DNA from: Halopseudomonas salina
GTDB lineage: Bacteria; Pseudomonadota; Gammaproteobacteria; Pseudomonadales; Pseudomonadaceae
DNA: 64,000 nucleotides
Direction of reading: 5' to 3'
Assembly: GCF_008641105.1 (NCBI RefSeq)
Contig: NZ_VTTI01000003.1
Coordinates: forward strand, 208,981 to 272,980
The notes under the pieces are model-generated. The model ran no database searches, was not told the DNA's origin, and worked only from the letters and a program-made list of their open reading frames with translations. Below are positions 53,266 to 62,573 of this stretch, one piece after another (position 1 is the first letter of the stretch; each line of letters opens with the position of its first letter). The position numbers were made by a program, and so were the translations under genes.

Positions 53266-54171
53266 CTAGCGCTCGCTCGCAAACACCTGAGTCCAGTAGA
53301 TAGAACTCTGCGGCCGGCTTTCGAATGCAGCGCCCATGTCCGTAAACTCGGGGTTCATGATGTTCGCGCAGTGCCCCGGGCTGTGCAGCCAGGCCTCAAC
53401 TACCTGTTTTGGCGAGCTTTGGCCCACTGCAACGTTTTCACCCAATTTACGCCATTCGTAGTTCACCGCATCCACCCGCGCTTGTACCTGCTCTCCGGTA
53501 GGCCCAGCGTGACTGAGTACGGCACCCTCCGCCATGTAGCCACTGTGCTCATGTGCGGCCCGCGCGAGGCGAGCATCCCAGGTCAGTGGGTTCGCCGCAG
53601 CAAAGGTCTGGTCGCCACAGGTGCGCGGCTCCCGACGCGCAAGATTGACCTCAGCCAACACCTCCTGCCCAACGTCCATCCAGTCGCGATCCATGAATTC
53701 TCTGGAAATCAATGGGCTGGCAAGCACTATCTGCCACTCGTTACCAGAGCGAGACACACCGATTTCGGCATATTGACCACTGCGCAATACCTTACAGAAA
53801 CGGCTCTGAATCATGGTCATCGCCTGTCGGGCATCAGCAGGACCTGACAACTGAACTAACTGAGCGGCCGAAGCCTGGTAGCCCGATTCTTGCAGAGCAA
53901 CCTGCCAATCAGCCGAGGACAGATCGGCCTGAGCCAGTGCCGAGTTGGGTGCCAACGGACCGGTACCGGCCATCTCTTGCCCTGCGCACTGGGCCGCAGA
54001 ATCGCGATATTCGTTGATCAGATTGACCAGCTCGGTGTTTTGCTCGGCTGCCACGCCAGACGTCCAGAACAGGCCCGCACTTGCGAGCAGGCTGACTGCC
54101 AGACGCGAAATCGGAGACATGGCATCAGCGCGAGGAGCTGATGATTGCTGTTTGCAGTGGGAGTGAAGCAT
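53266..54171 (-). CDS. Secreted CAP-domain protein
   Basis: 301 residues. A signal peptide ends near GVAAEQ. The C-terminal 125 residues are a CAP/SCP domain (EVLAEVNLARREPRTC, ARLARAAHEHSGYMA, HAGPTGEQ, WLHSPGHCANIMNPEFTDMG). The middle region (about 45-170) is a weaker repeat-like half. Function in bacteria is poorly known. A long start at 54171 is supported by GAGG seven bases upstream; a start at 54120 with a shorter signal peptide is possible but has no ribosome site. Confidence 0.85.
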   Translation of the reverse strand: MLHSHCKQQSSAPRADAMSPISRLAVSLLASAGLFWTSGVAAEQNTELVNLINEYRDSAAQCAGQEMAGTGPLAPNSALAQADLSSADWQVALQESGYQASAAQLVQLSGPADARQAMTMIQSRFCKVLRSGQYAEIGVSRSGNEWQIVLASPLISREFMDRDWMDVGQEVLAEVNLARREPRTCGDQTFAAANPLTWDARLARAAHEHSGYMAEGAVLSHAGPTGEQVQARVDAVNYEWRKLGENVAVGQSSPKQVVEAWLHSPGHCANIMNPEFTDMGAAFESRPQSSIYWTQVFASER

Positions 54172-54361
54172 GTGGAAACCTCGTAAGCCATTCGCCAGAT
54201 TGCGGGCTTTTCAGACCGCGTCAGCAAAATAGGTTTTTTGAACGAATTCATCACAGTGACAGCATTTACACCGCCACAGTTCCATCTGCCCAACTTGATA
54301 CAGCACCAGAGTCCGACTGTGACCGTACGTGACAGAGGATTAAAAGCGGAACGATGGCCAC

Positions 54362-54391
54362 AAAAAAGCCGGTAGGGAAACTACCGGCTTT
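54362..54391 (-). terminator. Rho-independent terminator of the CsbD gene
   Basis: An 11-bp stem (AAAGCCGGTAG with CTACCGGCTTT, 54365-54375 and 54381-54391) with five further Ts on the minus strand, 32 bases after the CsbD stop. Confidence 0.9.
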
Positions 54392-54421
54392 GATCAGCAA
54401 CTTACTACTATCAGACCCGAG

Positions 54422-54613
54422 TTACGCGTTATCCACGCCCTTCTTGATCTTTTCCTTGGCTTCACCCTTCACACCCTGGGCCTTGCCTTTGGTTTCCTGG
54501 AGATCGCCTTCAGCTTTAAGGTCCTCGTTGTCAGTTGCTTCACCAACGCCCTGCTTACCTTTGCCGATAGCTTCGTTGGCTTTACCTTTCAACTTGTCTT
54601 CTTTATCGCTCAT
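54422..54613 (-). CDS. CsbD family stress protein
   Basis: 63 residues, hydrophilic and Lys/Glu/Gly-rich, with the CsbD signature KLKGKANEAIGKGKQGVGEAT. These small proteins are induced in general stress and have no established activity. ATG 54613 is chosen for TGAGG seven bases upstream. A terminator follows. Confidence 0.9.
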   Translation of the reverse strand: MSDKEDKLKGKANEAIGKGKQGVGEATDNEDLKAEGDLQETKGKAQGVKGEAKEKIKKGVDNA

Positions 54614-54754
54614 GGTATACCTCACATATAAATTGGCTTACACCCAATCGACCAGGAGGGGGCGGAATTAGTTCCAACGAATCGGGAAAATGTGCGGGAA
54701 ACAGGTATACTCGCGCGCCCTTATATCCACTTTTTTTCTATCACGGATTGCGCC

Positions 54755-54982
54755 ATGACTGAGCACCTGCCACTCGAACAAACGGTTGCCAAAAATACCG
54801 ATTCGATCGAGACCCACGCCAAGACTGAGGTCCCGGCTTTCAAGTTTCCCTTCGCCCCGGCCAACTTTGCGCCAAAGCAGGCTCCAGCTCAGCCCTGGCA
54901 CCAGAAAGGCAGCAACGCCCGCCATGAAAAGAAAATCGGCATGGCGCCCAAGGGGACCCGCAGGTCCATGGGTAAACGCTGA
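54755..54982 (+). CDS. Small basic protein of unknown function
   Basis: 75 residues. The N-terminal half is acidic and Pro/Ala-rich (FKFPFAPANFAPKQAPAQPW), and the C-terminus is strongly basic (KIGMAPKGTRRSMGKR). No known family recognised; it could be a nucleic-acid-binding or ribosome-associated protein, but that is a guess. The ATG at 54755 is preferred to a start at 54692, because the extra 21 residues look non-coding. It is convergent with the UspA gene. Confidence 0.55.
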   Translation: MTEHLPLEQTVAKNTDSIETHAKTEVPAFKFPFAPANFAPKQAPAQPWHQKGSNARHEKKIGMAPKGTRRSMGKR

Positions 54983-55000
54983 AGCGTGGGTGCGGCCCAG

Positions 55001-55429
55001 TTATTTGACCAACAAGACCGGTATCGGCGTCTCATGCACAACCTGGCTGGCCACGGAGCCCAACACCAGGTTGCCGAGACTACCCATGCCCCGGGTACCC
55101 ATCACAATCATGGTGCAGCCGAGCTTGCGGGCAGCGTCAACCAGCTCACTGACGACCTCACCCATTATTTCATGGGTCTGAACGGCCAGATTCGCGGCGC
55201 GCAATTTGTCGGCCACCTTCGCGTTTACCTCCGCCGCGTGATCTAGCGCACCCGCATTCAGCTGGTCCAGCATGGTCGGCGATACGTAGTTGCCGAAGAG
55301 TTTTGGTTCTGTCTGGACATTGACCACATGTACGGTAACGTCACCAAGTGTCGCTGAAAAATCGACCAGATACTCAGCTGCGCGCATTGCGCTTTCCGAG
55401 CCGTCAAAGGGTAGCAATATCGTATGCAT
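55001..55429 (-). CDS. Universal stress protein A family
   Basis: 142 residues. LLPFDGSESAMRAAEYL at the start and the ATP-binding loop MGTRGMGSLGNLVLGSVA (G-2x-G-9x-G-S pattern) are intact, so it should be an ATP-binding UspA-type protein. Role: stress survival. It is followed by the terminus of the small basic-protein gene. Confidence 0.92.
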   Translation of the reverse strand: MHTILLPFDGSESAMRAAEYLVDFSATLGDVTVHVVNVQTEPKLFGNYVSPTMLDQLNAGALDHAAEVNAKVADKLRAANLAVQTHEIMGEVVSELVDAARKLGCTMIVMGTRGMGSLGNLVLGSVASQVVHETPIPVLLVK

Positions 55430-55491
55430 TTGCGCTTACTCCAGATTGTCCATTTTGATGATTACACTCTGATCATTGTGGCAGACCGGAC

Positions 55492-55941
55492 GTGATGCCG
55501 CTTGATGCACATCAAGCTCGCCGTGAACCGAGCGATAGTTATCCTTGCGCAGTACTGCAGCCAACCGAGCGACCCCTGGCAGACAAATTTTACCGGCTAC
55601 ATGGCAGCCGGATGAAAACACGCCCCGAGCATACAGTGTGGGCGATGCGCTCGGATCAGTTAGTTGCCTGTCTCTGTCTACAGCCGATGGCTCATGGACA
55701 ATGGCTCACGAGCCTGTTCGTGGACCCCCGCATGCGCCGCCAGGGGCTGGCAGGTCACCTGCTTGAAAATGCCTGTGCTTCAGTCACTGGACCCATCTGG
55801 CTGTTTTGCCAACCCGGGCTTGAACAGCTGTACCGCAGCCACGGCTTTGCTCACTGTCCCAGCCTTCCCGAATCCCTCGCAAGCAAACTTAAGCGCTACC
55901 AGAGAAGCAAAGACCTAGTACCCATGTGGCTGGATAACTGA
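55492..55941 (+). CDS. GNAT family N-acetyltransferase
   Basis: 149 residues. The acetyl-CoA binding motif A is seen in LFVDPRMRRQGLAGHLLENA (R/Q-x-x-G-x-A) and a final LYRSHGFAH is motif B. The acceptor is unknown. The start is uncertain: GTG at 55492 or the adjacent ATG at 55495 lack a strong ribosome site. No operon partners. Confidence 0.75.
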   Translation: MMPLDAHQARREPSDSYPCAVLQPTERPLADKFYRLHGSRMKTRPEHTVWAMRSDQLVACLCLQPMAHGQWLTSLFVDPRMRRQGLAGHLLENACASVTGPIWLFCQPGLEQLYRSHGFAHCPSLPESLASKLKRYQRSKDLVPMWLDN

Positions 55942-56168
55942 CAAGTCTGGGGTACGCACCAGCATAATCACCTGGGCTGGAAAGCGGCACTACTTTAGGG
56001 CGAACCCCAGCCCGCCAAAACTGGTAGAGTGCTGAATTATTCTCAAAATATTAACCTAAACACATGATTTATATAATAAAGATAAAACCTGGCAAGCAAA
56101 ATGCTATGTGTCCCATGCCAACGCATTTTGAACCACTACAGCAATCATAAAACATGGGGTACACGAAA

Positions 56169-56885
56169 ATGATGAAAAAACTGACAGCCGCCATCGCCAC
56201 TGCGAGCACACTCGGCTTTGCCAATATGGCCCATGCGGAAACCTTCGAGACTGCCATTGGTGAGATCGATGCCAGCATGACCGCCACTCTGGCCTCTGAT
56301 TACATCTGGCGCGGCCAGTCACAGACCAACGGTGCCGGCGCGGTTCAGGCGAGCTTGGACTTTGCCCACGAAAGCGGCGTATTCCTTGGTGCCTGGGGCT
56401 CTAACGTCGCTGATGAAGATTTCGGCGGAGCCAGCATCGAGCTGGACTACTATGTCGGATACGGTGGCGCCATCACCGAAGACATCAGCTACGCGGTTTC
56501 CTGGAACACTTACACTTTTCCCCAGGGTATTGATGCGGTTGACGAATGGATCGCTCACGTAGACGCCTACGGCTTCAGTGGCGGCGTCAAGTACGCCTAT
56601 GAGCCCCAAAGCGCGCTCTACACTTACATCGGCTATGGCTTTGAATTGCCCTACGATATCGGCCTGGGTCTGCATTATGGTCGCACCGACACGAAGGATC
56701 CGATCGGCGCCAGCAGCGATGAAGATTATGCTGACTGGGCTGTGACTCTGGGCAAGACAATGCTAGGTATCGATTGGGCATTGATGTACAGCGACACCAA
56801 CCTTGGCAACGAGTGCACAGCAATATACGTTGATAGCGATTCTTGCGACTCCAACGTTACTCTGTCTGCTTCAAAGAGCTTCTGA
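56169..56885 (+). CDS. TorF-type putative porin
   Basis: About 238 residues. Signal peptide KKLTAAIATASTLGFANMAHA. The mature protein is a small beta-barrel of the TorF/Gcw_chp family: SDYIWRGQSQTNGAGAVQASLDF, VYGGGIT-like segments and a C-terminal phenylalanine (ASKSF), the outer-membrane signature. Transported solute unknown. Start: ATG ATG at 56169, with GGGG upstream; an earlier ATG at 56154 is less likely. Terminators follow. Confidence 0.88.
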   Translation: MMKKLTAAIATASTLGFANMAHAETFETAIGEIDASMTATLASDYIWRGQSQTNGAGAVQASLDFAHESGVFLGAWGSNVADEDFGGASIELDYYVGYGGAITEDISYAVSWNTYTFPQGIDAVDEWIAHVDAYGFSGGVKYAYEPQSALYTYIGYGFELPYDIGLGLHYGRTDTKDPIGASSDEDYADWAVTLGKTMLGIDWALMYSDTNLGNECTAIYVDSDSCDSNVTLSASKSF

Positions 56886-56891
56886 TTTAGT

Positions 56892-56912
56892 ACGGCGCCC
56901 ATTGGGCGCCGT
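56892..56912 (+). terminator. Hairpin after the TorF-type gene
   Basis: Perfect 9-bp inverted repeat ACGGCGCCC and GGGCGCCGT (3-base loop) a few bases past the stop. Not followed by a T-run, so termination would be weak or it protects the mRNA end. Confidence 0.6.
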
Positions 56913-56930
56913 GTTTGCTTCTCAGCTTTT

Positions 56931-56967
56931 AACCGGAATCGTGGCAAACACGGCTCCGGTTTTTTTA
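56931..56967 (+). terminator. Rho-independent terminator of the TorF-type gene
   Basis: AACCGGA (56931-56937) pairs with TCCGGTT (56955-56961), with GTG/CAC inside, followed by a T-run to 56966. Confidence 0.85.
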
Positions 56968-57066
56968 GGCTCTGGTTTTCTTCAGGCCTCGGCAGCCCGT
57001 CGACGGATGCCCAGATCAACCTTCATGCATATTGCCGAGATTAAGAGAAAGCCGGCATGCTGCCGG

Positions 57067-57633
57067 TCAAGCCCGCGGCAGTGTGACGCCGCGCTGCCCC
57101 TGATACTTGCCACCCCGGTCACGGTAAGACACTTCACAGGGCTCGTCAGACTCGAAAAACAGCATCTGTGCTACGCCTTCATTGGCGTAAATCTTGGCAG
57201 GCAGCGTGGTGGTGTTGGAAAACTCCAGCGTCACATGGCCTTCCCATTCTGGTTCCAGGGGTGTGACGTTGACGATGATGCCACAGCGCGCATAGGTGCT
57301 CTTGCCCAGACAAATAGTCAGTACATTCCGCGGAATGCGGAAGTATTCGACAGTACGTGCCAGCGCAAAGGAGTTGGGCGGAATGATGCAGACATCACTG
57401 GTGATGTCGACAAAACTCTTCTCGTCGAAATGCTTGGGATCAACGGTGGCCGAGTGGATGTTGGTGAACACCTTGAACTCGTTGGAGCAGCGCACATCGT
57501 AGCCGTAGCTGGAAACCCCATAGGATATGACTCGATTACCCTCGTCGCCACGCACCTGACGCTCGACGTAGGGCTCGATCATTCCCTGTTCCTGGGACAT
57601 GCGACGTATCCAACGGTCAGACTTGATGCTCAT
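57067..57633 (-). CDS. dcd: dCTP deaminase
   Basis: 188 residues, full length. [20 protein letters not shown] and the nucleotide-binding [23 protein letters not shown] are family hallmarks, with the catalytic Glu in the last. It deaminates dCTP to dUTP for thymidylate synthesis. It follows apbC on the same strand, a common pseudomonad gene order. Confidence 0.96.
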   Translation of the reverse strand: MSIKSDRWIRRMSQEQGMIEPYVERQVRGDEGNRVISYGVSSYGYDVRCSNEFKVFTNIHSATVDPKHFDEKSFVDITSDVCIIPPNSFALARTVEYFRIPRNVLTICLGKSTYARCGIIVNVTPLEPEWEGHVTLEFSNTTTLPAKIYANEGVAQMLFFESDEPCEVSYRDRGGKYQGQRGVTLPRA

Positions 57634-57730
57634 GATGTGCCCTGCGATGTGCCGAAAAGAGACCGCATGTTACCGGGTATTGCCAGCGGGAAAAAGCCCC
57701 GCCGGCACCTGCAGACATGCCTGGGGAAAC

Positions 57731-58825
57731 TCACTCATCACTGATGCTGATGTCGGGCATAGCACCACCCGTCCTGGCGCGCTCAGCGATGCGCGCGCCG
57801 ACGTGACGGGCCATGTCCTGATAGAGCATGCTGATCTGACACTCGGGCTCGGCAACAACCGTAGGCGCACCGGCATCGGTCTGCTCCCGAATCATCATGG
57901 ACAGTGGCATGGAGGCCAGCAGGTCAACACCGTAATCGTTGGCCAGCCGCTCACCTCCGCCCTCACCGAACAAGTGCTCTGCATGCCCACAATTGGAGCA
58001 GATGTGGATTGCCATATTTTCCACAATCCCCAGTACCGGGATATTGACCTTGGCAAACATTTCAATGCCCTTCTTCGCATCAAGAAGAGCCAGATCCTGA
58101 GGGGTGGTGACAATCACCGCACCAGTAACCGGCACTTTCTGCGCCAGGGTGAGCTGGATATCACCCGTACCCGGGGGCATATCCACTACCAGATAATCCA
58201 AATCATCCCAGGCTGTTTGCGTCAACAACTGCATCAGTGCCCCCGAGACCATAGGTCCACGCCAGACCATGGGGGTTTTGTCATCCACCAGAAATGCCAT
58301 GGACATTACCTGCACGCCATGGGCTCGCGGCGGCACAAAGAATTTCTGGTCCTTGACCTCTGGCCGTGTGCCCTCGGGCAGACCTAACATCAGCCCCATA
58401 CTGGGGCCGTATATATCTGCATCCAGGATACCCACCCTGGCCCCCTCTCGGGCCAGCGCCAGCGCCAGATTGACCGCAGTGGTAGATTTACCCACACCTC
58501 CTTTCCCGGAGGCTACAGCGACGATGTTCCTGACATTCTCCAGAGCAGCTATGGAGCCTTGAGCAGGGGCTGTCTGAATTTCACAGCGCACACTGATACG
58601 TGCGGAGCTGACGCCCTCAAGATTTTCCACAGCCACCTGGAGCATCTGCTCGATACCGCTCCTGATGCCCGCAGCTGCATAGCCAAGGACGAACTCGGCT
58701 TGAACTTCAGAGCCGATAATATCGAGACTGCGCAGGCAGCCTGCATTGATCAGATCCGTCTGGAGGTAAGGGTCCTGATACTGGGCCAGGGCTTTTTCTA
58801 CAGCGGAGCGCGATATGTCAGTCAT
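57731..58825 (-). CDS. apbC: Iron-sulfur carrier protein ApbC (Mrp)
   Basis: About 364 residues. An N-terminal MIP18/DUF59-like domain (about 1-90) precedes a P-loop ATPase with Walker A GKGGVGKST (107-115). The CSNCGHAEHLFG motif near the C-terminus carries the CxxC cysteines that bridge a 4Fe-4S cluster in the dimer. It assembles and passes Fe-S clusters to target proteins. ATG 58825 is preferred; a longer start at 58891 is unlikely. Confidence 0.95.
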   Translation of the reverse strand: MTDISRSAVEKALAQYQDPYLQTDLINAGCLRSLDIIGSEVQAEFVLGYAAAGIRSGIEQMLQVAVENLEGVSSARISVRCEIQTAPAQGSIAALENVRNIVAVASGKGGVGKSTTAVNLALALAREGARVGILDADIYGPSMGLMLGLPEGTRPEVKDQKFFVPPRAHGVQVMSMAFLVDDKTPMVWRGPMVSGALMQLLTQTAWDDLDYLVVDMPPGTGDIQLTLAQKVPVTGAVIVTTPQDLALLDAKKGIEMFAKVNIPVLGIVENMAIHICSNCGHAEHLFGEGGGERLANDYGVDLLASMPLSMMIREQTDAGAPTVVAEPECQISMLYQDMARHVGARIAERARTGGAMPDISISDE

Positions 58826-58910
58826 AATCCATCCGGAGACATGAATAAGTGTGTGTATCCTACTGGCGGACCGCGAAGCATGAAAGACCATGCACAGGAC
58901 AAACAGACAT

Positions 58911-58940
58911 AAAAAAAGCGACAGACTCTGAGTCTGTCGC
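58911..58940 (-). terminator. Rho-independent terminator (minus strand)
   Basis: A 10-bp stem (GCGACAGACT with AGTCTGTCGC, 58918-58927 and 58931-58940) followed on the minus strand by seven Ts (58917-58911). It likely ends the dctP transcript, before apbC begins, and lies just upstream of the plus-strand tRNA gene. Confidence 0.8.
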
Positions 58941-58967
58941 CTTCTCTATGCTAGCCTAGCGGCCAAC

Positions 58968-59062
58968 GGAAGGGCATCGTCCCCGGTGGGGCGCCCGGAT
59001 TTCAAACCCGGTGAGATGCGCAAGGCGCGTCTGGTAGGTTCGACTCCTATTCCCTTCCGCCA
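58968..59062 (+). tRNA. selC: tRNA-Sec (anticodon TCA)
   Basis: A 95-base selenocysteine tRNA. Acceptor arms GGAAGGG and CCCTTCC pair, and the 3' CCA is encoded (59060-59062). The anticodon TCA lies at 59002-59004 in a loop within GGATTTCAAACCC. The long variable arm (GAGATGCGCAAGGCGCGTCT) and the TTCGACTCC T-loop match E. coli selC closely. It reads UGA as selenocysteine. The selA, selB and selD genes are not in the window, so they must be elsewhere. The gene is alone between apbC and dctP. Confidence 0.96.
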
Positions 59063-59092
59063 ATCAGGCCCGTAAAGCGCGGATATAACGCC

Positions 59093-60238
59093 TTACATTT
59101 CGGCTGCTTCGGTCTCCATTTCGGCTTCCTCAGCCATGTCGGAGCCGTCCTGGTCTGCGGAATCGTCGGCTGCGCCGGCGTCTTCCTCATCAACCAGGTC
59201 GATCAGCACGTTCATCAGGCGAGTACCGCGCTCACCTACCATTTCGGCGAAGGTGTCACGCACCGGCAGGCTCAACTCGCGGAAGGCTTCACGCTCCTCG
59301 GGAGTGAGATACACCAGCTCGATATCGCTGTTCTCGGTGATGATTTCCAGACGCTCCTCGTTCAGACGGGTCTGAACATCGTGAATGTAAGGAATGAGTT
59401 CGACAACGGTCTCGTCAACCGCTTCCTTGTGCTCTTCAGCAAGCCCTTCGTACCAGTCCTGATTGGCCATGAAAGTCGCGATGAACTGCGCTTGATTTGC
59501 GAAGATCAAGTAATCCTGAACCTGGTAGAAGTCCATTTCCTGGTGGGCAAATACCGGCTGAATGTTGCCATCAAGCTGACCTAACTGCATGCCGCTGAAC
59601 AACTCGCCATATTCCATGGTAGTCGGGTCGGCGCCATAGGCGCTGTAGGTTTCGCGCAGCAGGCGGTTATCCATGGTACGGATTGCCATGCCGTCGAAGT
59701 CCTCAGGTGTGCGAACCGCCTTGTTGGCGCTCCATACCTGCCAGCCCTCGGGCACAATGGCCAACGGATGCAGATCACGCTCATTGAAAGCGGCAACCAG
59801 ATCAGGGTGCTGGCGGAAGGCGGGATCATTGAGGATTTCCGTGTTCTTCATTTCATCGTCAGTAAGAACAAAGTTGAGACTGAAGAGTTGCGACTCGGGA
59901 ACCGTGCCACCCAGGAAGCCAGATCCGAATGCGAGTTCGATTGCACCTGCCTGCACCTGGTCGTAGATATCAGTCAAGCCGCCGAGCTGCCCGTAGGGAA
60001 ACAGCTGCACTTCAACTTCGCCGTCCGTCTTTTCGTTAATCAACTCGGCAAATTTGGCGCCGTATTCATACTGAACGCTGCCTTCAATTTCTTCCAGACC
60101 AATGCGCCAGGTCTGCACCGTGGTTTCAGCAGGCTCGGGGGCCGCTGATGTTTCTGGTGCGGTGGTCTCGGGTTCGTCGCCGCCGCACGCAGCCAGCGCT
60201 AACGCAGCCATACCTATAAATCCATTACGCAATTTCAT
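59093..60238 (-). CDS. dctP: TRAP transporter substrate-binding protein DctP, lipoprotein
   Basis: About 381 residues. Lipobox LALAACGG marks it as a lipoprotein, and a Glu/Thr/Pro-rich linker follows. The mature fold is DctP (GQLGGLTDIYDQVQAGAIEL, GWQVWSANKAVRTPEDFDGM, HQEMDFYQVQDYL). The last 35 residues are an unusually acidic tail (AGAADDSADQDGSDMAEEAE). TRAP binding proteins are usually free in the periplasm, so the lipid anchor is notable. AAGGAG lies seven bases before the ATG at 60238. It is divergent from dctQM. The substrate, perhaps a carboxylate, is not known. Confidence 0.9.
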   Translation of the reverse strand: MKLRNGFIGMAALALAACGGDEPETTAPETSAAPEPAETTVQTWRIGLEEIEGSVQYEYGAKFAELINEKTDGEVEVQLFPYGQLGGLTDIYDQVQAGAIELAFGSGFLGGTVPESQLFSLNFVLTDDEMKNTEILNDPAFRQHPDLVAAFNERDLHPLAIVPEGWQVWSANKAVRTPEDFDGMAIRTMDNRLLRETYSAYGADPTTMEYGELFSGMQLGQLDGNIQPVFAHQEMDFYQVQDYLIFANQAQFIATFMANQDWYEGLAEEHKEAVDETVVELIPYIHDVQTRLNEERLEIITENSDIELVYLTPEEREAFRELSLPVRDTFAEMVGERGTRLMNVLIDLVDEEDAGAADDSADQDGSDMAEEAEMETEAAEM

Positions 60239-60483
60239 GGAACGCTCCTTCTGAATTGTTCTGGTTAACCACCAAACCATAACACATGCCCGGCGCTTGT
60301 CCATTTTGTGCAAAGACAATCCAGATGCGCTATGTTGAAAAAAGGAACATTCACCGTGCCAGAGCGATCCACCTGACTGCACGCAACGAAAACGACCCGA
60401 GGTCACAGCAAACCCGGGTAATGCCGGTATCCGATACAGCCCTTGAGGTGCAGCGGATTTCTGGCCCAGCAAAGGACAAACCC

Positions 60484-61074
60484 ATGCCCGGGAGCGCTGA
60501 CCCCTCAGCCGCTGGAACGTTCAAGCGCGCTGCTAAAAAGGTTTTTTCCGTACTAGACCGGTTAGCCGAATATATCGAGGAAGGCATCCTCGGCTTCACC
60601 ATACTCTTTGTCGCCGGCATGTTGATTGTCCATGTCATTGGGCGGCAGCTTTTCAGCACGGGGGTGACCGGCCAGGTCGAGCTGACTCAGATGAGCATGG
60701 TCATCATCACCTTTGCCGGCCTGGGCTACGGGGTACGCAAGGCCCGGCACATCTGCATGTCGGCACTCTATGATCAGTTGAACGGTTTACCCCGCAAGGC
60801 AGCGCTGGTCACTATCAGTATCCTGACCGGCGCATTGATGTTCTATTTCTGCTGGCACGCCTGGAGCTACGTCGAGGCAATCCAGTCGCGCGGCCGCACC
60901 TCCTCAGCGCTGCAGATCCCTCTCTGGATTCCCTACATGGTTGCCCCCATAGGTTTTGCACTGGCAGGCATTCAGTATTGGCTGACCGCCGTGCGCAATC
61001 TGATTTCCAAGGATATCTACCGCTCCTTCAATGAAAAGGAACGCTACGAGGAGGTTGACGTTGAGCACATCTGA
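60484..61074 (+). CDS. dctQ: TRAP transporter small permease subunit DctQ
   Basis: About 196 residues with four hydrophobic segments. GILGFTILFVAGMLIVHVIGRQ and VRKARHICMSALYDQL match DctQ. The ATG at 60484 is chosen for AAAGGA upstream; in-frame ATG/GTG codons further upstream would add residues that do not match the family. It ends 15 bases before dctM, so they form an operon. Confidence 0.88.
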   Translation: MPGSADPSAAGTFKRAAKKVFSVLDRLAEYIEEGILGFTILFVAGMLIVHVIGRQLFSTGVTGQVELTQMSMVIITFAGLGYGVRKARHICMSALYDQLNGLPRKAALVTISILTGALMFYFCWHAWSYVEAIQSRGRTSSALQIPLWIPYMVAPIGFALAGIQYWLTAVRNLISKDIYRSFNEKERYEEVDVEHI

Positions 61075-61089
61075 ACAGGGGATCTGCGC

Positions 61090-62370
61090 ATGCTGACCTT
61101 CATCATTATCACGATGATCGTACTGCTGCTGTTGGGCTTTCCGATGATGGTCCCGCTGCTCACCGCCAGCCTGATGTTATTGTTCCTGGTACTCGACATG
61201 AGCAATGTCGGGCTGCTGATGGGCCAGATGATCAGCGGTGTGCAGTCCTGGGCACTGGCGGCAGTGCCGCTGTTCATCTTTGCTGCAGATCTGATGACAC
61301 GTGGCCATACGGCCAATCGCCTGCTGGATCTGGTGCAAACCTTCGTGGGCCACTTGCGCGGCGGCCTACCCATAACTACTGCAGCAGGTTGCACCCTGTT
61401 CGGGGCAGTCTCCGGCTCCACTCAGGCCACTGTAGTGGCGATGGGCGGCCCGATGCGCCCCAAATTGCTGCAAAAGGGTTACTCCGACGCCTTCAGCATC
61501 GCATTGATCATCAATGCCAGCGATATTGCTCTACTGATTCCGCCGAGCATCGGCATGATTATCTACGGGGTGGTTTCCGGCGCATCTATCGGCGATCTGT
61601 TTATTGCCGGGATCTTGCCCGGCTTTCTGATTCTGTTGATGTTTTCCATCTACTGCTGGATCGGATCCATCCGCATGGGCATCGAGCCTGAAGAACGGGC
61701 GGACTGGAAAACGCGCTGGGAGGCGCTGAAAAAGGCGCTGCTACCGCTCGGCTTCCCCGTGGTAGTGGTTGGTGGTATCTACGGAGGCTTGTTCAGCCCT
61801 ACCGAGGCCGCGGCCATTGCCGTGCTCTATGCACTGGTTCTTGAGGTGGTAGTGCTGCGATCAGTCAAGGTGCGTGAGCTTTGGGATATTGCGTTGTCTA
61901 CCGGACTTATCACCGGGGTGGTATTTATTCTGGTTGCTGCGGGTAATGCATTTACCTACACGATTTCCTTTGCCGGTATTCCCCAGGCCATTCTAGGGCC
62001 GGTGATTGAGACGATCGGCGATAGCCAGACCCTGGTTCTGGCCCTCATTGCTATTTCGTTTTTCGTGGGCTGCATGTTTGTTGACCCAATCGTTGTCATA
62101 TTGATTCTTACACCTCTGTTCAAGCCTGCGGTAGAAGTCGCAGGTCTGGACCCCATCCACGTCGGCGTTATTGTCACCCTGCAGGCCGCAATCGGATCGG
62201 CAACACCACCCTTTGGCTGTGACATCTTTACCGCAATGGCAGTATTTCGCAGACCCTATTTCGATGTCATCAAGGGCACGCCACCCTTTATTCTGATCCT
62301 GCTCCTGGCGACAGTGCTGCTGATCATGTTCCCCTCCATATCCCTCTGGCTACCCTCTCTGGCAGGCTGA
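61090..62370 (+). CDS. dctM: TRAP transporter large permease subunit DctM
   Basis: 426 residues with about 12 hydrophobic segments and the DctM signature SGSTQATVVAMGGPM and PPSIGMIIYGVVSGASIGDLF. It forms the Na+-coupled channel with DctQ and the DctP binding protein. A weak hairpin (GCGACCG and CGGTCGC, 62378-62399) follows the stop without a T-run. Confidence 0.95.
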   Translation: MLTFIIITMIVLLLLGFPMMVPLLTASLMLLFLVLDMSNVGLLMGQMISGVQSWALAAVPLFIFAADLMTRGHTANRLLDLVQTFVGHLRGGLPITTAAGCTLFGAVSGSTQATVVAMGGPMRPKLLQKGYSDAFSIALIINASDIALLIPPSIGMIIYGVVSGASIGDLFIAGILPGFLILLMFSIYCWIGSIRMGIEPEERADWKTRWEALKKALLPLGFPVVVVGGIYGGLFSPTEAAAIAVLYALVLEVVVLRSVKVRELWDIALSTGLITGVVFILVAAGNAFTYTISFAGIPQAILGPVIETIGDSQTLVLALIAISFFVGCMFVDPIVVILILTPLFKPAVEVAGLDPIHVGVIVTLQAAIGSATPPFGCDIFTAMAVFRRPYFDVIKGTPPFILILLLATVLLIMFPSISLWLPSLAG

Positions 62371-62573
62371 CGCGGTGGCGACCGGTTTTAATCGGTCGCT
62401 CCTGCCGTGTAGGCGGTTTGTACCGGAAAAATGGCAGAATAAGCATTCATTCAAGAGCGCAATTGGCCGATAACCCTTACACGGAGTAGTCCTTGAGACC
62501 TTATACTCCCCAAAGGCTGCCGGCACAGGCAGCCATATAACAATAATGCTTGCATAACTGCGCAGAGGAACAC

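Noticed and set aside
58900..59100. tRNA-Sec gene as an integration site for a mobile element
   Set aside because: No integrase, no duplicated tRNA end and no repeat flank was seen, so there is no element to support.
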